DNA from: Pholiota molesta
Lineage: Eukaryota > Basidiomycota > Agaricomycetes > Agaricales > Strophariaceae
Direction of reading: 5' to 3'
Assembly: GCA_014925825.1 (NCBI GenBank)
Contig: JACGCK010000117.1
Coordinates: forward strand, 1 to 64,000
Length of the DNA: 64,000 nucleotides
Shown here piece after piece: positions 46,039 through 58,139 of the stretch (position 1 is its first letter; every line of letters starts with the position of its first letter). The translations under genes and the position numbers were made by a program. The notes under the pieces were generated by a model, which was not told the DNA's origin, did no database searches, and worked only from the letters and a program-made list of their open reading frames with translations.

Positions 46039-47055
46039 GGCGAAGATTAGCTAGGTTGCGAAGATGGATCGGAGGTGGTGGGATGAGTTTTTTTGGGAGT
46101 TGAACGCGCTCCTTTTAAGCTGTAAGGATCGTTACCCCTTCGCCGCATCGAGTTTGAGCGCGCTCACATTGTTTCTTCATCGATTGCTTGCGCATGCACC
46201 CTGAACTCTGGCCGCAATGTTAACATCCCTGACTATGAAGTGCGCACCACAAGACTCTACTTTAGAGGCCTGATGATACAGAAACAGCAATAACCCTACG
46301 CCCGAGGTAATTCTGAAAACAGCACGTTGAGTACTGTGCGCTTGCAAACCGACGGGTAAAATAACACTGTTTTCTTATTTCTCAATCGGGCAAAGAGCGT
46401 GTTCTGGCTCGGCAAAGTCGGGCGACAGACCATAGCTCGGTATTGCTGAATGAGGAGCTCTGATCAAGGTCTGATCCTATGACTGCCCCGGCTGGAGGGC
46501 ATGAGGACTTGATGAGGACCGTGCATCACAACCTCGCGTTTGAAATACGCCGAATATAGACAAGGAACTTATTCAAGCGCAAAATACAGAACGTTCAGGA
46601 TATAAAACAAATGAAGCTTAGACGAACCAGGACGCGGGCCTAGAAAGCGGCAGGGGTCCACCCAGTTGGCTTCACACTGCGTAGCGTTTGATCCCGAGCC
46701 ACGAGGGCAACAGAGAGATACAAATTTACGCGCATAATTTTCGGAATTACCAATTTAGTACAGGTCAGTAGGCGTGCAAGCTGGAAGGGGCGAGAGACAG
46801 ATATCACAATGGCTGAATCTAGAACCATATATATACATATGCGTGCACTCGAAGCAAAATAGAATAAAACAAATACAAGTCGTGGTAAAGTAAAGGTACG
46901 ACAGTGTACAAGGGATTGAAACCGTAAAGGATGTAGAAAAAGAGAATAAATGTGATCATTGTGAAGAACGAGAGAAAAAGGGTAACAACACGCAATTAAC
47001 AACAAATCCAACGCTGGAGACGCAGAGCATCGGGCCAGGGTCTCAACAAAGCGTT
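46039..47055. promoter_or_regulatory. Conserved spacer upstream of M3
   Basis: The inverted counterpart of 18717-19768 and direct counterpart of 51884-52812. No shared ORF. Contains the GATCGTTACCCCTTCGCCGCATC block and an AT-rich ATATATATACATATG stretch near 46830-46845. Confidence 0.45.
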
Positions 47056-47530
47056 TCATACCTCTTCCCTCGCCTCGCGTGTGCTAGCCAACGACGGCCG
47101 CGCTGCGCGGTCCCCAGCTCTCGTGCCCACTCCTACAATCACACCGTCCTGCTCCCCAGCACCCGCCGCCGTGCCCTGGACGCCAAGTTCGGGGGGCGCC
47201 GGCGCCAGCCCTTGCCGCCGGCCTGCGGTGTCTCGCAACGCCACGGAGCGCAGGAGGAGCCGGTCGCACGCCGTTTCGCCGTGGACGCCGTCGATGCTGG
47301 TTGCAGGATTAGTCGAGCTTGGACCTATGTTCGGGTGCGCAGGTGTTCGACGAGGGTGCGTTGGCAGCGCTATTTGCATTTGCCGTCGACGACACGGCGG
47401 TGAAGTTTGGGCTCTCCTGTCCGCGATATGGTACTCTGTATCGAAATCGACATTAATCACGACAACGACGGCTAAGCATGGCAAGATACGGCAAGATACC
47501 ACATAGTTTGAACACGCCTTTCCCCAGCTC
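47056..47530 (-). pseudogene. Repeat family G, copy G1 (3' part)
   Basis: Minus-strand reading ending RAARPSLASTREAREEV at 47056, with upstream ALRDTAGRRQGLAPAPPELG and, in another frame, the HPNFTA-type segment near 47390-47410. The reading joins in an open frame to the S copy upstream (ORF to 47667), a feature absent in G0. The product is unknown, and the frame may be open only by chance because of high GC. Confidence 0.4.
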
Positions 47531-48125
47531 AACTTAGCGTGGTTTTGAGAGTCGACTGCGAGAGCCTGAGGCGGCGTCCGCGATAACGGGGACAGCGCGA
47601 TATGCGCCTGGCTGTCCGGCCACGCACCATTGTACCTGGAAGCTAGCGCGAGCAACATAATAGGCATAGCGCCTCCTCGCCAGCATCAACGCGCACCGCA
47701 TCCCACCCAGTATTGGACAGCAACACAGCGCACTGACACAAGGCCCACGGCCACATGCACGTGTCGCTGCGTGGAGCTCGAGGCGGGACGCGGTGGACGA
47801 GCGCGACGAAGGAAAGGGGCCGAAAGCGACGATCGGGTGGTGAGGATGTTGGTGGTAGAGGCAAAAAAACAATCTCGATCGCGCAGATCGTGCACCGCCG
47901 AGTGCGTATGTGGACGACATACGTGCTCGGATGCGCACTGCCCGAGTAGATGCTGAGCCCGCGCCACCAAAGCCGGCCCCTAGGTCGTGCGTAGAGCGGC
48001 ACAGCGGAGGAGGGAGACGGGAGACAAGGTGTAAATAGGCGCATCCGAATGCCTTTACGAGCACAGTGCTGGATCGTACTTGGAATCTACACCGTCGAGG
48101 CTTCAACACTACGTAAGGCGACATC
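47530..48125. repeat. Repeat family S, copy S3
   Basis: The inverted match of 11.64-12.1 and 33.1-33.4 kb, and direct match of 53.1-53.6 kb, with the GGTGGTGAGGATGTTGGTGGTAG-type block. One unit only. Confidence 0.6.
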
Positions 48126-49940
48126 GGGTTGCCACACCTGGTGATCGCAGATCAGAGATGCGCAATGGAGGCCCGACGGCGTTATGATGAGCGTTGGACG
48201 TCGACTGTGAATGAGAGTGCACGGTGCAAGCGACTGAGCTGAAAGGAGCAACTTCCGACGTATGGAAAAGCCAGGTACGGAACATTTCGGGGTGCGTCAC
48301 TCCGCGTGTGCATTTCATGGGGGAGAGAGTGGGCGGAACGGCAGCATTGATATCAACACATCCGGGGAGAGGCCGGCGGTCAGTATCGAGGATGTGGGAG
48401 GCGGTGTGGGAGACTTGGGGGAGACCGCCAGCTTGCAAAAGAGCGCTTCGGAGTTTTAAATGTTATAATGCCGACAAGCCACTTGAGCTCGTCCAAATCT
48501 TGTTACGAGTTGGTTACGAGCCACCATCAGCCTCGGATTGGCCCAAGATTGGCCTCGGATTCCATTCTCTTCGTATATCCTCCTCCCAACACATCGCATA
48601 TAAATCATTCGAGTCTCGGATGTTCAATTGGGATTTTTTCCCTGGCGCGACAGGTGGACGCGTAATCTATGTTGACTGTGTGTTGATCCATTCTACGCCG
48701 GTTCCAATGTCAATAAGGACGATGAAGAAGACATGGAGGCCGTCGCTGGTAACTAAACTCAATCTCTTCCAACGGCAAGCTTACATATCCGTAGCAGAGT
48801 CTCCTTAGGCCACGACGACGACGATGACGATGACGCTAATGATGCCAAGTCTTTGGCGCGCATCGACGGTGAGCGAACCTCCACGTGTTGACGGCGCTGT
48901 ATCGCTGGCTGAATCTGATGGTGATAGGTTCAAAACACTGGCCCACAGCTCGTCCCATTGGCAGGTGCGAATGCCACCTGGACGCTGGACGGCTCGGTCA
49001 TCCTCTCCCGGAACGTGCTCGGCTCGAAGTGCAGGCGCAGGACCGGCCTACAGCCCGGCGACGGTGGACGTTTGTTCTCCCAAGAGAATCGCATGCCCAA
49101 TGGCGCCCCAAGCTTACCCGCCCAACGGCCTGGCTACTGGCGGAACGTCTGGGTTGTGGATATACGACGGGGAGACCGGGGTCATGATCAAGGGAGCCTG
49201 CGCGCCGCCGTCGAATGCTGTATGGTGCGTAAGATGCTGTTTTACAACCCACAGATGTGATCATCAGACCGTTTCTTTCAAGTAGATGCAACGGGTTTGG
49301 TGTTGCAACTACGATTTATCGGGTGTACGCCTCCCTTCGTCCTGGTGTCCTGGCTCGCGATTTGTTCTCCCTAAACGTCCCATGTGATGAACTCCAGCGG
49401 AATGAAAAACTATTCATTGTATTCATGGGTGGGATTGCGTTGAACCTGCATCTGTGAAAGCGTCGAGATCCATTTGGATTCGACGTTTCCGCTTGAGGTT
49501 GCTGGTGACTTTACCGGCGCGGACGGCATTCCAGATTCTCTTTATCTGTGAGCCGCGGATCCCACCCTTCTGTAGAATGCTTGTTTCTGCGACTTCTCGC
49601 CGTGATTGCTGCTCACGTTGATCGAGTCAACGAGCTGCCTATTCTATGATGCTGATCATCCGACAACTTACTTTTGATCGACAGTTGGCGGGCGCGCAGT
49701 ATTCAATTCAAGGGGTTCGACGTTCGATATTCGACGTTCATTGGTTCAGAGCCTGCACATCTCTCGCGGTATATTCTATATCCTTATGCTCGTTTACGAC
49801 ACTTACATCTCATTCCGAGTCTGTGTACGATTAAATTTTTAGTATCATAACTCCATAATTGTTGCTTGTTATAAATGACGCTGAGTCCTTGAATCTATCA
49901 TATTCTACGGGCTGGTCAATGAGCAACAGCGGCGCGTTCA
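48126..49940 (+). pseudogene. Repeat family R, copy R3
   Basis: The sense strand is plus. Nearly identical to R1 inverted. Islands: YAGSNVNKDDEEDMEAVAG (about 48690-48750), RIDG, GANATWTLDGSVILSRNV (about 48970), GDGGRLFSQENRMPNG (about 49060), GAPSLPAQRPGYWRNVW, then EVAGDFTGADGIPDSLY (about 49495-49550). A short deletion after the acceptor near 48805 puts the acidic exon out of frame relative to R0. Contains the empty site (48502-48506) of the foldback element found in R2. Ends near 49940, where M2's 3' flank begins. Confidence 0.5.
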
Positions 49941-50426
49941 GGACATGGAAATACTTTTAGTTACGTCGTTCCGTGAGACTTGCCTGACATACGGAAAAAC
50001 ATTTGGCAGGTGCAATGTTGATAGATAGTCTGATACCAATCATCGATAACGGGAGTCTTGGATGCCACCAACAGTGTGCGCTTCCAACACACGATCGAGT
50101 ACGACGCATAATCCTCACAGAACATTCATAGTCCATGCTAGCTATCTTGTTTCTAAATCCTGTCTATTCTAAAACTTGTCGAAATTGTTTCATTGTTCTC
50201 GAAAATAAATTATAACATATCTAGTCCAGTGCGAAACAAACCATACATATGAAGGTGGCGACATATAAGAACGTATTGTGAAATTAAAAACATACATGGA
50301 AAGAAAAAACATTGAACAATCTGCGAACGACCAGCACGCACTGCAGCATAATAACGTGGCCCGGCCCGTTTGCCGTAATCTAGACGACGACATGTTCACC
50401 ATCGATCATATCGAATCTTCGTTCTG
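49941..50426. other. Conserved 3' flank of M2
   Basis: Matches 21.2-21.7 kb inverted and 44.1-44.6 kb directly; no ORF. Includes GGCAAACGGGCCGGGCC reverse complemented at about 50355-50375. Confidence 0.45.
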
Positions 50427-51883
50427 TTAGTATCTTACGCTTGTCCGCGGATCCGGACTGTCCAAGAACAAATCGCTGAAACGAAATGTAAGCATAGTTT
50501 TTGATATCCTTCAGTGAATGGATGCTTACGCATAGAAACCCTCTCTCCAGGTCTCGATCGCCTCTTTCTCCATCTCCAACTGCTTCCAAAATTCGTCGCA
50601 GATCACCAAACCGCAGGGCTGGAGCGCATTACCGATCGCAACGCTGAGTGCTCCCGTTACCATAACATGGTTCCTCAGCTCGTCATAGAGTCGCTCCCCA
50701 CCTAGCATCACCAGCAGCTTCAGGCTGCCCGGAATCTTAGCAAAACCGGGGATCGACGTCAGATCGCGGCCGCTCGCGTCGATGGCCGACGCCGAGTATA
50801 GGGAATGCAGGTGGATTTCGCGGAATGGCCCCCATCGCAGCGTCCCGTGGATGGCGGCAGCTTCATTGGGAAATAGCGCCAGAAGGTCGTAGTTGAGGCT
50901 TGTTACGAAGTCCTTGATGGGCGAAGTGGGCTCTTCCTGGGGCGCGACCACCTGCCACACTTGGCGGCTGACGATTCCATCCCAGTGCTGCATGCTGCAC
51001 TCCTGCATGCTGCACCGCCCGTAGTGTTCGGAGCCGGCTGCGAGGCGCGAGTATGCCTCTTTGGCTGATGAGGATGCCTTGGTCCTCGATCTCGACGGCT
51101 GTGTCCTGGGTCGAGCGGCTCCGTGGATTGTTGAGGAAAACGCGGCAGCGTTCGATGGTACTACCGGAGCCATCATCCGAGATGAAGATGACTGCCATGC
51201 GGCTGCTTGGGCCCCTGGATAAGGCTGCTGGAATGGTGGTAGCTGTGTTTCCGAACCTGTCCAATTTCTCGGAGCTGGAGCATCAGCGCTCATCCATGGC
51301 TCAACGGCCTCTCTTTTCACGCTAAAACATCGGAGACTATCAGCATTTGCAAGCTCCAGAGTGGAATTGGAGCAACGTACATCAGAGCATGAGGTGCTAG
51401 GTTCGACGAGGACCCAGCACTGCCGGCGACGGTGGCGCCCATCTGCCCACCGCTGCCGGCGAGCTCAGATTGAAATGAAGTGATCGAATTCCGCTCTTCT
51501 GCGAAACTGGTGTGGTCTGTCGAGATCGCAAAGCGATAGATTCGGTCAATCAGTATAATCATACCTGCAGAAATTAACGAACACTTACATAGGGCAACGT
51601 TGCTCGCGGGAGGCTGAGGCTGCACCTGTCGGCCTCGCGATTCAGTTGAATCTGGTCGTCGTCGAGTATATGGCGCGAATGGATTCCCTATCGAAGGAAC
51701 ACAGGCGGATCGTATTGGTCCTACCGCAGTTCCGGTGCCACTCGATGGTCCTACATGAATCTGAGGATGCGGATCGACGACGGCAGGTGCGAAAGCGTCG
51801 GTCGGGTTGTGACTGTCATTGATGACGTTCTGTGCGTCCGACAAGTCGTCAAAGAACAAGGGGTAAGGATTGCCTGCAGACAT
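50427..51883 (-). CDS. M2: intact member of family M, 423 residues, unknown function
   Basis: Exons 51883-51589, 51516-51381, 51321-50530 and 50475-50427 join in frame to 423 residues ending DSPDPRTSVRY. I do not recognise the family. The first 160 or so residues are low-complexity, rich in Ser, Pro, Gly and Gln (VGPSSGTGTAVGP, QSELAGSGGQMGATVAGSAG). A basic patch (RPRTQPSRSRTK) and a Cys/His cluster (YGRCSMQECSMQHWDG) follow. The last 190 residues look globular: SPIKDFVTSLNYDLLALFP, WGPFREIHLHSLYSASA, LKLLVMLGGERLYDEL and FWKQLEMEKEAI. No signal peptide or membrane segment. The basic patch and Cys/His cluster allow a nuclear or nucleic-acid role, but that is a guess. M1 and M3 are damaged copies sharing all four exon borders. 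Confidence 0.75.
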
Positions 51884-52812
51884 GGCGAAGATTAAGTAGG
51901 TTGAGAAGATGGATCGAAGGTGGTGGGGTGAATTTTTTTGGGAGTCGAACGCGTTCCTTTTAAGCTGTGAAGATCTTGACCCCTTCACCGCATCGAGTTT
52001 GAGCGCGCTCGAATTGTACCCATTTTTCTTTATCGTTTGCTTGCGCATGCACCCTGAACTCTGGCTGCAATGTTAACATCCCTGACTATGAAGTGCGCAT
52101 CACAAAATGCTACTTTAGAGGCCTGATGTTAAAGAAACAGCAATAACACTACGCCCTAGGTAATTATGAAAACTGCACGTTGAGTGCTGTGCGCTTGCAA
52201 ACCGACGGGTGATATAGCACTGTTTTCTTTTTCCTCAATCAGGCAAAGAGCGTGTTCTGGCTCGGTAAAATCGGACGACAGACCTCAGCTCGTTATTGCT
52301 GAATGAGGAGCTCTGATCAAGGTCTGATCCTATGACTGCCCCGGCTGGTGGGCATGAGGACTTGATGAGGACCGTGCGTCGCACCTCGCGTTTGGGATAC
52401 GCCGAATATAGACAAGGACCCTTATTCAAGCGCAACATAGAGAACGTTCAGGATGTAAAACAAATGAAGTTTAGACGAAGCAGAATCAGGGCCTAGAGAG
52501 CGGCAGGGGACTAGCGTAGCGTTTAATCCCGAGCCACAAGGATAACAGTGAGATACAAATTTACGCGCATAACTTTCGAAATTGCCAGTTTAGTACAGGT
52601 CATACATACGCGTGCATTCGAAGCAAAATAAAATAAAACAAATCCAAGTCGTGGCAAAGGTACAACAGCGTACAAAGGGATTGAAGCCGCAAATGATGTA
52701 GAAAATGAGAATAAATGTAATTGTGATGAAGAATGAGAGTAATAACACGCAATCAACAATGAATCCAACGCTGGGGACGCAGAGCATCGGGCTAGGGTCT
52801 CAACAAAGCGTT
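51884..52812. promoter_or_regulatory. Conserved spacer upstream of M2
   Basis: Direct repeat of 46039-47055 with small deletions; non-coding by the same argument. Carries the likely M2 promoter and the G2 3' region. Confidence 0.45.
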
Positions 52813-53100
52813 TCATACCTCTTCCCTCGCCTTGCGTGTGCTAGCCAACGACGGCCGCGCCGCGCGGTCCCCAGCTCTCGTGCCCACTCCTACCATCACA
52901 TCGTCCTGCTCCCCAGAACCCGCCGCCGCGCCCTGGACGCCAAGTTCGGGGGCCGCCGTCGCCAGCCCCTGCCGCCGGCCTATCGTACTCTTTATCGATA
53001 TTGACATTAATCACGACAACGATGGCGAAGCATTGCAAGATACTGCATAGTTTGAACACGCCTTTGTCCAGCTCAGCTTCGCGTGGCCTCGAGAGTCGAC
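52813..53100 (-). pseudogene. Repeat family G, copy G2 (3' part)
   Basis: Minus-strand reading ending RAARPSLASTRKAREEV at 52813, preceded by TIGRRQGLATAAPELGVQG. Compared with G1 it lacks about 200 bp between the S-derived part and this end. Product unknown. Confidence 0.4.
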
Positions 53101-53640
53101 TGTGAGAGCCTGAGAGGCGGCGTCCGCGATAACGGGAACAGCGCGATATTCGCCCACCTGTCCAGCCAGGCACCGCCGCTAGCGCAAGAAGAATCAGTAG
53201 GAATAGTGCCTCCTCGCCAGCTTTAACGCGCACCGCGTCCCACCTTTCACTGTCAGGATCCGCGACAACGCAGCGCACTAGCACAAGGCCCACGGAGCCA
53301 CATACACGTGCCGTTGCGTAGAGCTTGAGGGCGGGACGCGGTAGCGAGCGTGCTACACGAAGGGAGGGGCCGAAAGCGACGATCGAGTGGTGAGGATGTT
53401 GGTGGTAGAAGCTAAGAAAACAAAAATCTCGATCGCGCAGATCGTGCACCGCCGAGTGCGTATGCGGACGACGTACGAGCTCGGATGCACGCTGCCCGAG
53501 TAGATTCTGCGCCCGCACCACCAACAGCCCGCCCCTAGGACGTGCGCAGACCGGCTCAGCGGAGGAAAGAGGGAGACAAAGTGTAGGCGTATCAAAATGC
53601 CGTTACGAGCTCAGCGCGCCGTCGTACTGATCCATACACC
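53100..53640. repeat. Repeat family S, copy S4
   Basis: Direct repeat of 47.5-48.1 kb, inverted relative to 11.6-12.1 kb. Includes CGATCGCGCAGATCGTGCACC near 53433 as at 47878. Confidence 0.6.
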
Positions 53641-55390
53641 GTCGACTCCTCCGGGCCCATAGAAACGTCGGGGTACGTTGCACGCCACACCGGGTGATCG
53701 CAGATTAGAGGTGCGCGATAGAGGCCCGGCGTAAAGACGAGCGTTGGATATCGACGGTGAATGAAAGTGCGCGGTGCTAGCGATTGAGCTGAAAGGAGCA
53801 GAAGGGCGACTTCCGACATATGGATAAGCCAGGGCGTGAGAGTGTGGGTGGAATGGCAGCATTGATGTCGAGGCCCGCGGTCAGTACCAGTCAGGATGTG
53901 TGAATGAGGCGGCGGGGGAGACCAGCGACTTGAAGTAGAGGAGGGGTTCGGAGTTTTAAATATTGTAAGACCGACAAGCCACGCTCCAAACATGCCTCAA
54001 GATCGCGTTACGAGCCACCGTCAGCCTGGATTCCGTTCTCTTCCTATTTCCTCCTGCCAAGTTCCAACACATCGCAATGAATCATTCGAGTTTCGGAGGT
54101 CCGATTGGAGTTCGCTCCTGGCGCGACCGGTGGGCGTGTGATTCTATGTTGACCTTGTGCTGGCTCATTCTACGCCGGCTGCAGTGACAATAAGGACGAC
54201 GAAGAAGAAATAGATGCCATCGCTGGTGACTATCCTCAATCTCTTTCAACGGCAAGTTTACATATCCGTAGCAGAGTAGCCCTAGGCCACGACGTCGATG
54301 ACGCTAGTGACGATGCCAAGTCTTTGGCGCGCATCGACGGTGAGCGACCCTCCACGTGTTGACGGCGCTGTATCGCTGGCTGAATCTGATAGGCGCAAAC
54401 ACTGGCTCCCCTGCTCGTTCCATTAGCGGATGCAAATGCCGCCTAGACGCCTGATGTTTGGGCCATCCTCGCCTGGAATGTGCTCTGCTGGAAGCGCAGG
54501 CGCGAAACCGGCCTACAGCCCGGCGACGGTGGACGTTTATTCTCCCAAGAGAGTCGCATGCCCAAATTTACCCGAACAACGACCTGGCTACTAGTGGAAT
54601 CTGTGTGCTTGGGAGGTACGACGAGGAGACGGGGGTCGCGCTGAAGGGAGCCTGAGCACCGCCGTCGAATCCACCTGGGTGCGTAAGATATTATCTTATA
54701 CCTAACCAGTCGATCAAGCTCATCTTTGAAGATGTAACAGGATCGCACTTACAACTCCAATTTTTGCCTTCGTCCTGGTGCCCTGGCTTGCGGTATGTGC
54801 TCCCTAAACATCTCATGTGGTGAACTCCAGCGGAATGAAGCGCTATCCAAGGGTGGGATCTGCGTTGAACCTGCATCTGGGAAAGCGTCGAGATCCTGTT
54901 GGACTTGACGTTTCCGCCGAGGCGGCTGGTGACCTTTCCGGCGCCGAAGGCACTCCAGATTATGTGCTTCCTATCAAAGCTCAAAGCCGATGCCACCCTT
55001 CTGTAGAATGCTTGTTTCTGCGAGTTCTCGCCGTGATTGCTGTTCACATCGATCGGGTCAATGACTTGCCTATACTATGGCGCTAATCGTCCGACAACTT
55101 ATTTTTGGGCAATAGTTGGCGGGCGCGTCGTATCAAATCCAACGGAGTTCGACGTTCGACGTTCGTTGGTTCGGAGCCTGTCTCGTCATACGTAATATTA
55201 TCCTGCTTTCTACTGCCAATTATCTAGCCTTTCCAACCTTATGCTCAATCACGACCTTCCGCGCCTCATCTAGGCTGGTCGGATCTGAGTATCTTAACTT
55301 TTCAGTCGTTGCATGCTGTAAATAACGCTGAATCTTTGTACTATCATATTATACGGGCTGCTCAATGAGAACTAGCTGTGTGTTCAGAAC
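53640..55390 (+). pseudogene. Repeat family R, copy R4
   Basis: More diverged than R1 or R3 and closest to R0. Islands: GDGGRLFSQE-like (about 54520-54560, with ILPRESHAQ in another frame) and LGKRRDPVGLDVSAEAAG then LSGAEGTPDY (about 54875-54965). A deletion removed the segment between GESHAQ and the next island. Followed at 55400-55700 by the 3' flank of the right F gene. Confidence 0.5.
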
Positions 55391-55813
55391 CTGGGCAACG
55401 ATGGAGAAAATATCGGAAGATCATATGTGTTGTCAATGGGTTTTGACATGAGAAAACAGGGAGAAAACACGAAATGATATTGTTATGGTTTCATAGATTT
55501 TGGCAGGAAAGATGGAAGATAGATACAAAATAAACAGAATACTTAGAGTCATGTAAGAGCATCATGGTAACGAGCGGTGTAGAGATTGGGCGGAGTGAGC
55601 ACGAGCGTGGCGGCCCGGTCGGGCTTCGACATAACTGCGGGGCGTCCTCTCATCGATAACATCTCTGTTCACCGTGTACTCCGCCTCGCCTCCTCGACGA
55701 CCGCCCATTCATCTCAGCCCCGCCGTCCCTTGATTCGTATAGCGCTTGCTAACCCTAAGCACAGCGAGCTTGATGAACACGTAGCCGGATCCAAACTTGC
55801 CAATCGACGCACC

Positions 55814-57579
55814 TCACACGTACGGAGTCCCATAGTACTGGCTGATCAGCGCAGCGACGGCTGCGGCGCTCGTGTTTTGCGCCAGCCACCCCAGCAAGGT
55901 AGCGTTGGGTTCGTCTCCGTCATCCTCCATTGGCCCATCGGATGACGACGAGGCGGAGGGATGCGTGGGATGCTGCGAGGGAGATGATGACGATGCTGAT
56001 GAAGCTCCAGGCCAGATCGACGACGATGGTGCCATGGGACTCTGAATCAATAACGGCAAAGGAGATGAACCGGCGGACATTGTTGGTGTGTAGCTCGTAT
56101 TCGTGTCTGTCGTAATATTGGACATTGGCTGAACACCCCCATCTAGCTCGGGTGACGACGTCGACGGCGAGTGGCCGGCAAGACAACCTGTGGACGCTGA
56201 AGTGTGGGCGAACGACAAGGATGCTGATGGTGAGGGCGCAGAGGATGAGGCCGAAGGCGAGGATGCGGATAACGAGGCCGGCGACGATAACGACGGTGAC
56301 AGCGCATTTTCGAGTGTTGAGAAAGGGGAGATGCACGAGAATGACAATGACAACGGCGAGGTAACGTACCCAGACACTGTCATTGAAAAACCTCCATTCA
56401 TTTGCCCCGCGGCAGTGACTAGCATCTGTGCATTATTGGCATATGCCTCCGTCGATTCTTGCTGTGAGTCATTCGCAGCCATATCAGTGGCGCCATTTTG
56501 CTGACGCAGTACTGAAGGGGGTGCCACTGGCAGCTCTCCGATGTTGGGGTGTGTGAACGTATCGAACGCGCTCGGAGCGTCAAACCACTGCGCAGGCGAA
56601 TGATTCGCTCCTGTCGATATCGATGCCGGCGTAGCCGCCACGTTCGATGAGGTTCCATAGGTGTAGGGCCAGAGCATATGAGCGCCTTCATCGCGGGACG
56701 GCGTTGGCGGATACGCGGTCGATGTTCGCGATGAGCTCGATGAGCTCGATGAGCTGGCGTTGTTCGGTGTAGCTCCATACGCGATATCAAAATCGTGAAG
56801 TCTAGTCCAATGGTCAGTCTATTTTTCTACGTGCGACACTGCGACTGCATTTGACTTACATTGCCGACCCCCGCTCGTATCTCCATTTTCCTGGAGCCTC
56901 TCGGGACTCGATGGTTCTTGGTAGGTTCTTTCGCCGTACGGGTGGAACAGACTGTCGTAAACACTCAGGCTGACTCTGAAATATTTAAATGGGCTCAACT
57001 CACTATATCTCATTGTTTCCAGGATGGCCATCCGGCTGCAGGTTCCTAGCACAATGATTAGACTACCGTTGAAGGGTGGGATCATATCAAACTTACATCT
57101 GGGAGGGGGTTGAGACCCCATGGGACTCAACTCTTCCGTCGAGTGCGCTGGTGATCTGGCTAGCACATACGGCGCTCCCAGATCTCATTCGTTTAATATT
57201 GTTCCTCCCTTGGGGGGAATCATTCTTGCTAGTGTTTTGCATAGTTCCTGTTTACCGAGCGAGTCAAACATGGCTATTTGGGGAAGTAGGTTGTTTACCC
57301 ACCGTCGCCAATTGTAGTTGACAGGGGCTGCCGCTGCGCGAGCGCCATGCGCCCACCTCCGTCCCCCGGTGCCAGAGGTTGCTGGGTGTGACGCGACATC
57401 GAGGCGCCAGCTGCAGCTTCAGCTCGTTCCTCTGTGCGTGTATCTGCCGTCACATCGCCTCCGTCCTGCCGCGCATTCGTCCCTCCTGCATCTATTTGCA
57501 TCTTGAGCCGGAGTTGGCGCTGTTGGCTTCTCGAGCTCTCTGCTTCACTAAGAGAGTGTTTGCGTTTGCCGCGATTCAT
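55814..57579 (-). CDS. Family F gene, right copy, intact, 5 exons, unknown function
   Basis: Exons 57579-57299, 57228-57097, 57045-57004, 56951-56856 and 56801-55814 join in frame to 512 residues. Not recognised. The N-terminus has a nuclear-localisation-like basic cluster (MNRGKRKHSLSEAESS, then QRQLRLK). Next come short exons with RMRSGSAVCASQITSAL and FHPYGERTYQEPSSPERL, then a long last exon: DFDIAYGATP, poly-Ser, MLWPYTYGTSS, a 150-residue Ser/Ala/Pro-rich low-complexity region and a more ordered end, TLLGWLAQNTSAAAVAALIS. The length and composition fit a mostly disordered nuclear protein; that is inference. The stop at 55814 was preferred, because reading on to 55709 would need a 24-nt intron. 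The left copy has lost a base. Confidence 0.65.
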
Positions 57580-58139
57580 GGGGAGAATGGGGAGCTTGTC
57601 GGAGTTTTTTTTTTTTTCGCTTGTCTCGCTTCTTTATAAGTACTGTACCTATTCGGTTGGATCCCCGTGGACCCTGTCCCTCCACAATGCGTTGCTTGGA
57701 ATGCGATCCGCTCTAACTCGCGAATCAGTTGTCCTGTATGCCCTGGGAGATTGACCCCAACTACATACCAGGTTGTTTCCAACAACAACAACAATGACAG
57801 TATCTTCATGAAAAAGTTGCAACTTGCATCCCGAAGCGTTGCTTTTTTCGACAAAGGTTCGATTGGTCATGGTATCAGAGGGAAGGCATTTCTAGGGCCT
57901 CTGTTGTACTTTCTAGACGCTGAGAAGACATTCTATGGTTGAGAGGGTTGCAATTAATGCCCAATGGGCCAAGTGCAAGCGTTTAGGGATGACAATGACA
58001 TCAAGAAATAATCTAAATTCAAGCGCTGCCGCCGCTGCGTGAAGTAAATCTGGGCCTGAAATACAAAAAATGTACGGTTGACGCATTACTAAAAATAAGT
58101 AGCTTGCCTCTTTACTACGGTGGCGACATGTAGTAAGTA
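57580..58139. promoter_or_regulatory. Conserved upstream region of family F (right copy)
   Basis: The inverted counterpart of 6155-6716. Contains a T run at 57603-57616, just upstream of the start codon, matching the A run at 6683-6690. Minus-strand and plus-strand ORFs here differ between copies, so I take it as promoter. Confidence 0.4.

Noticed and set aside
55709..55813. Longer C-terminus for the right F gene
   Set aside because: It would require a 24-nt intron, shorter than any other in the window, so the stop at 55814 is kept.
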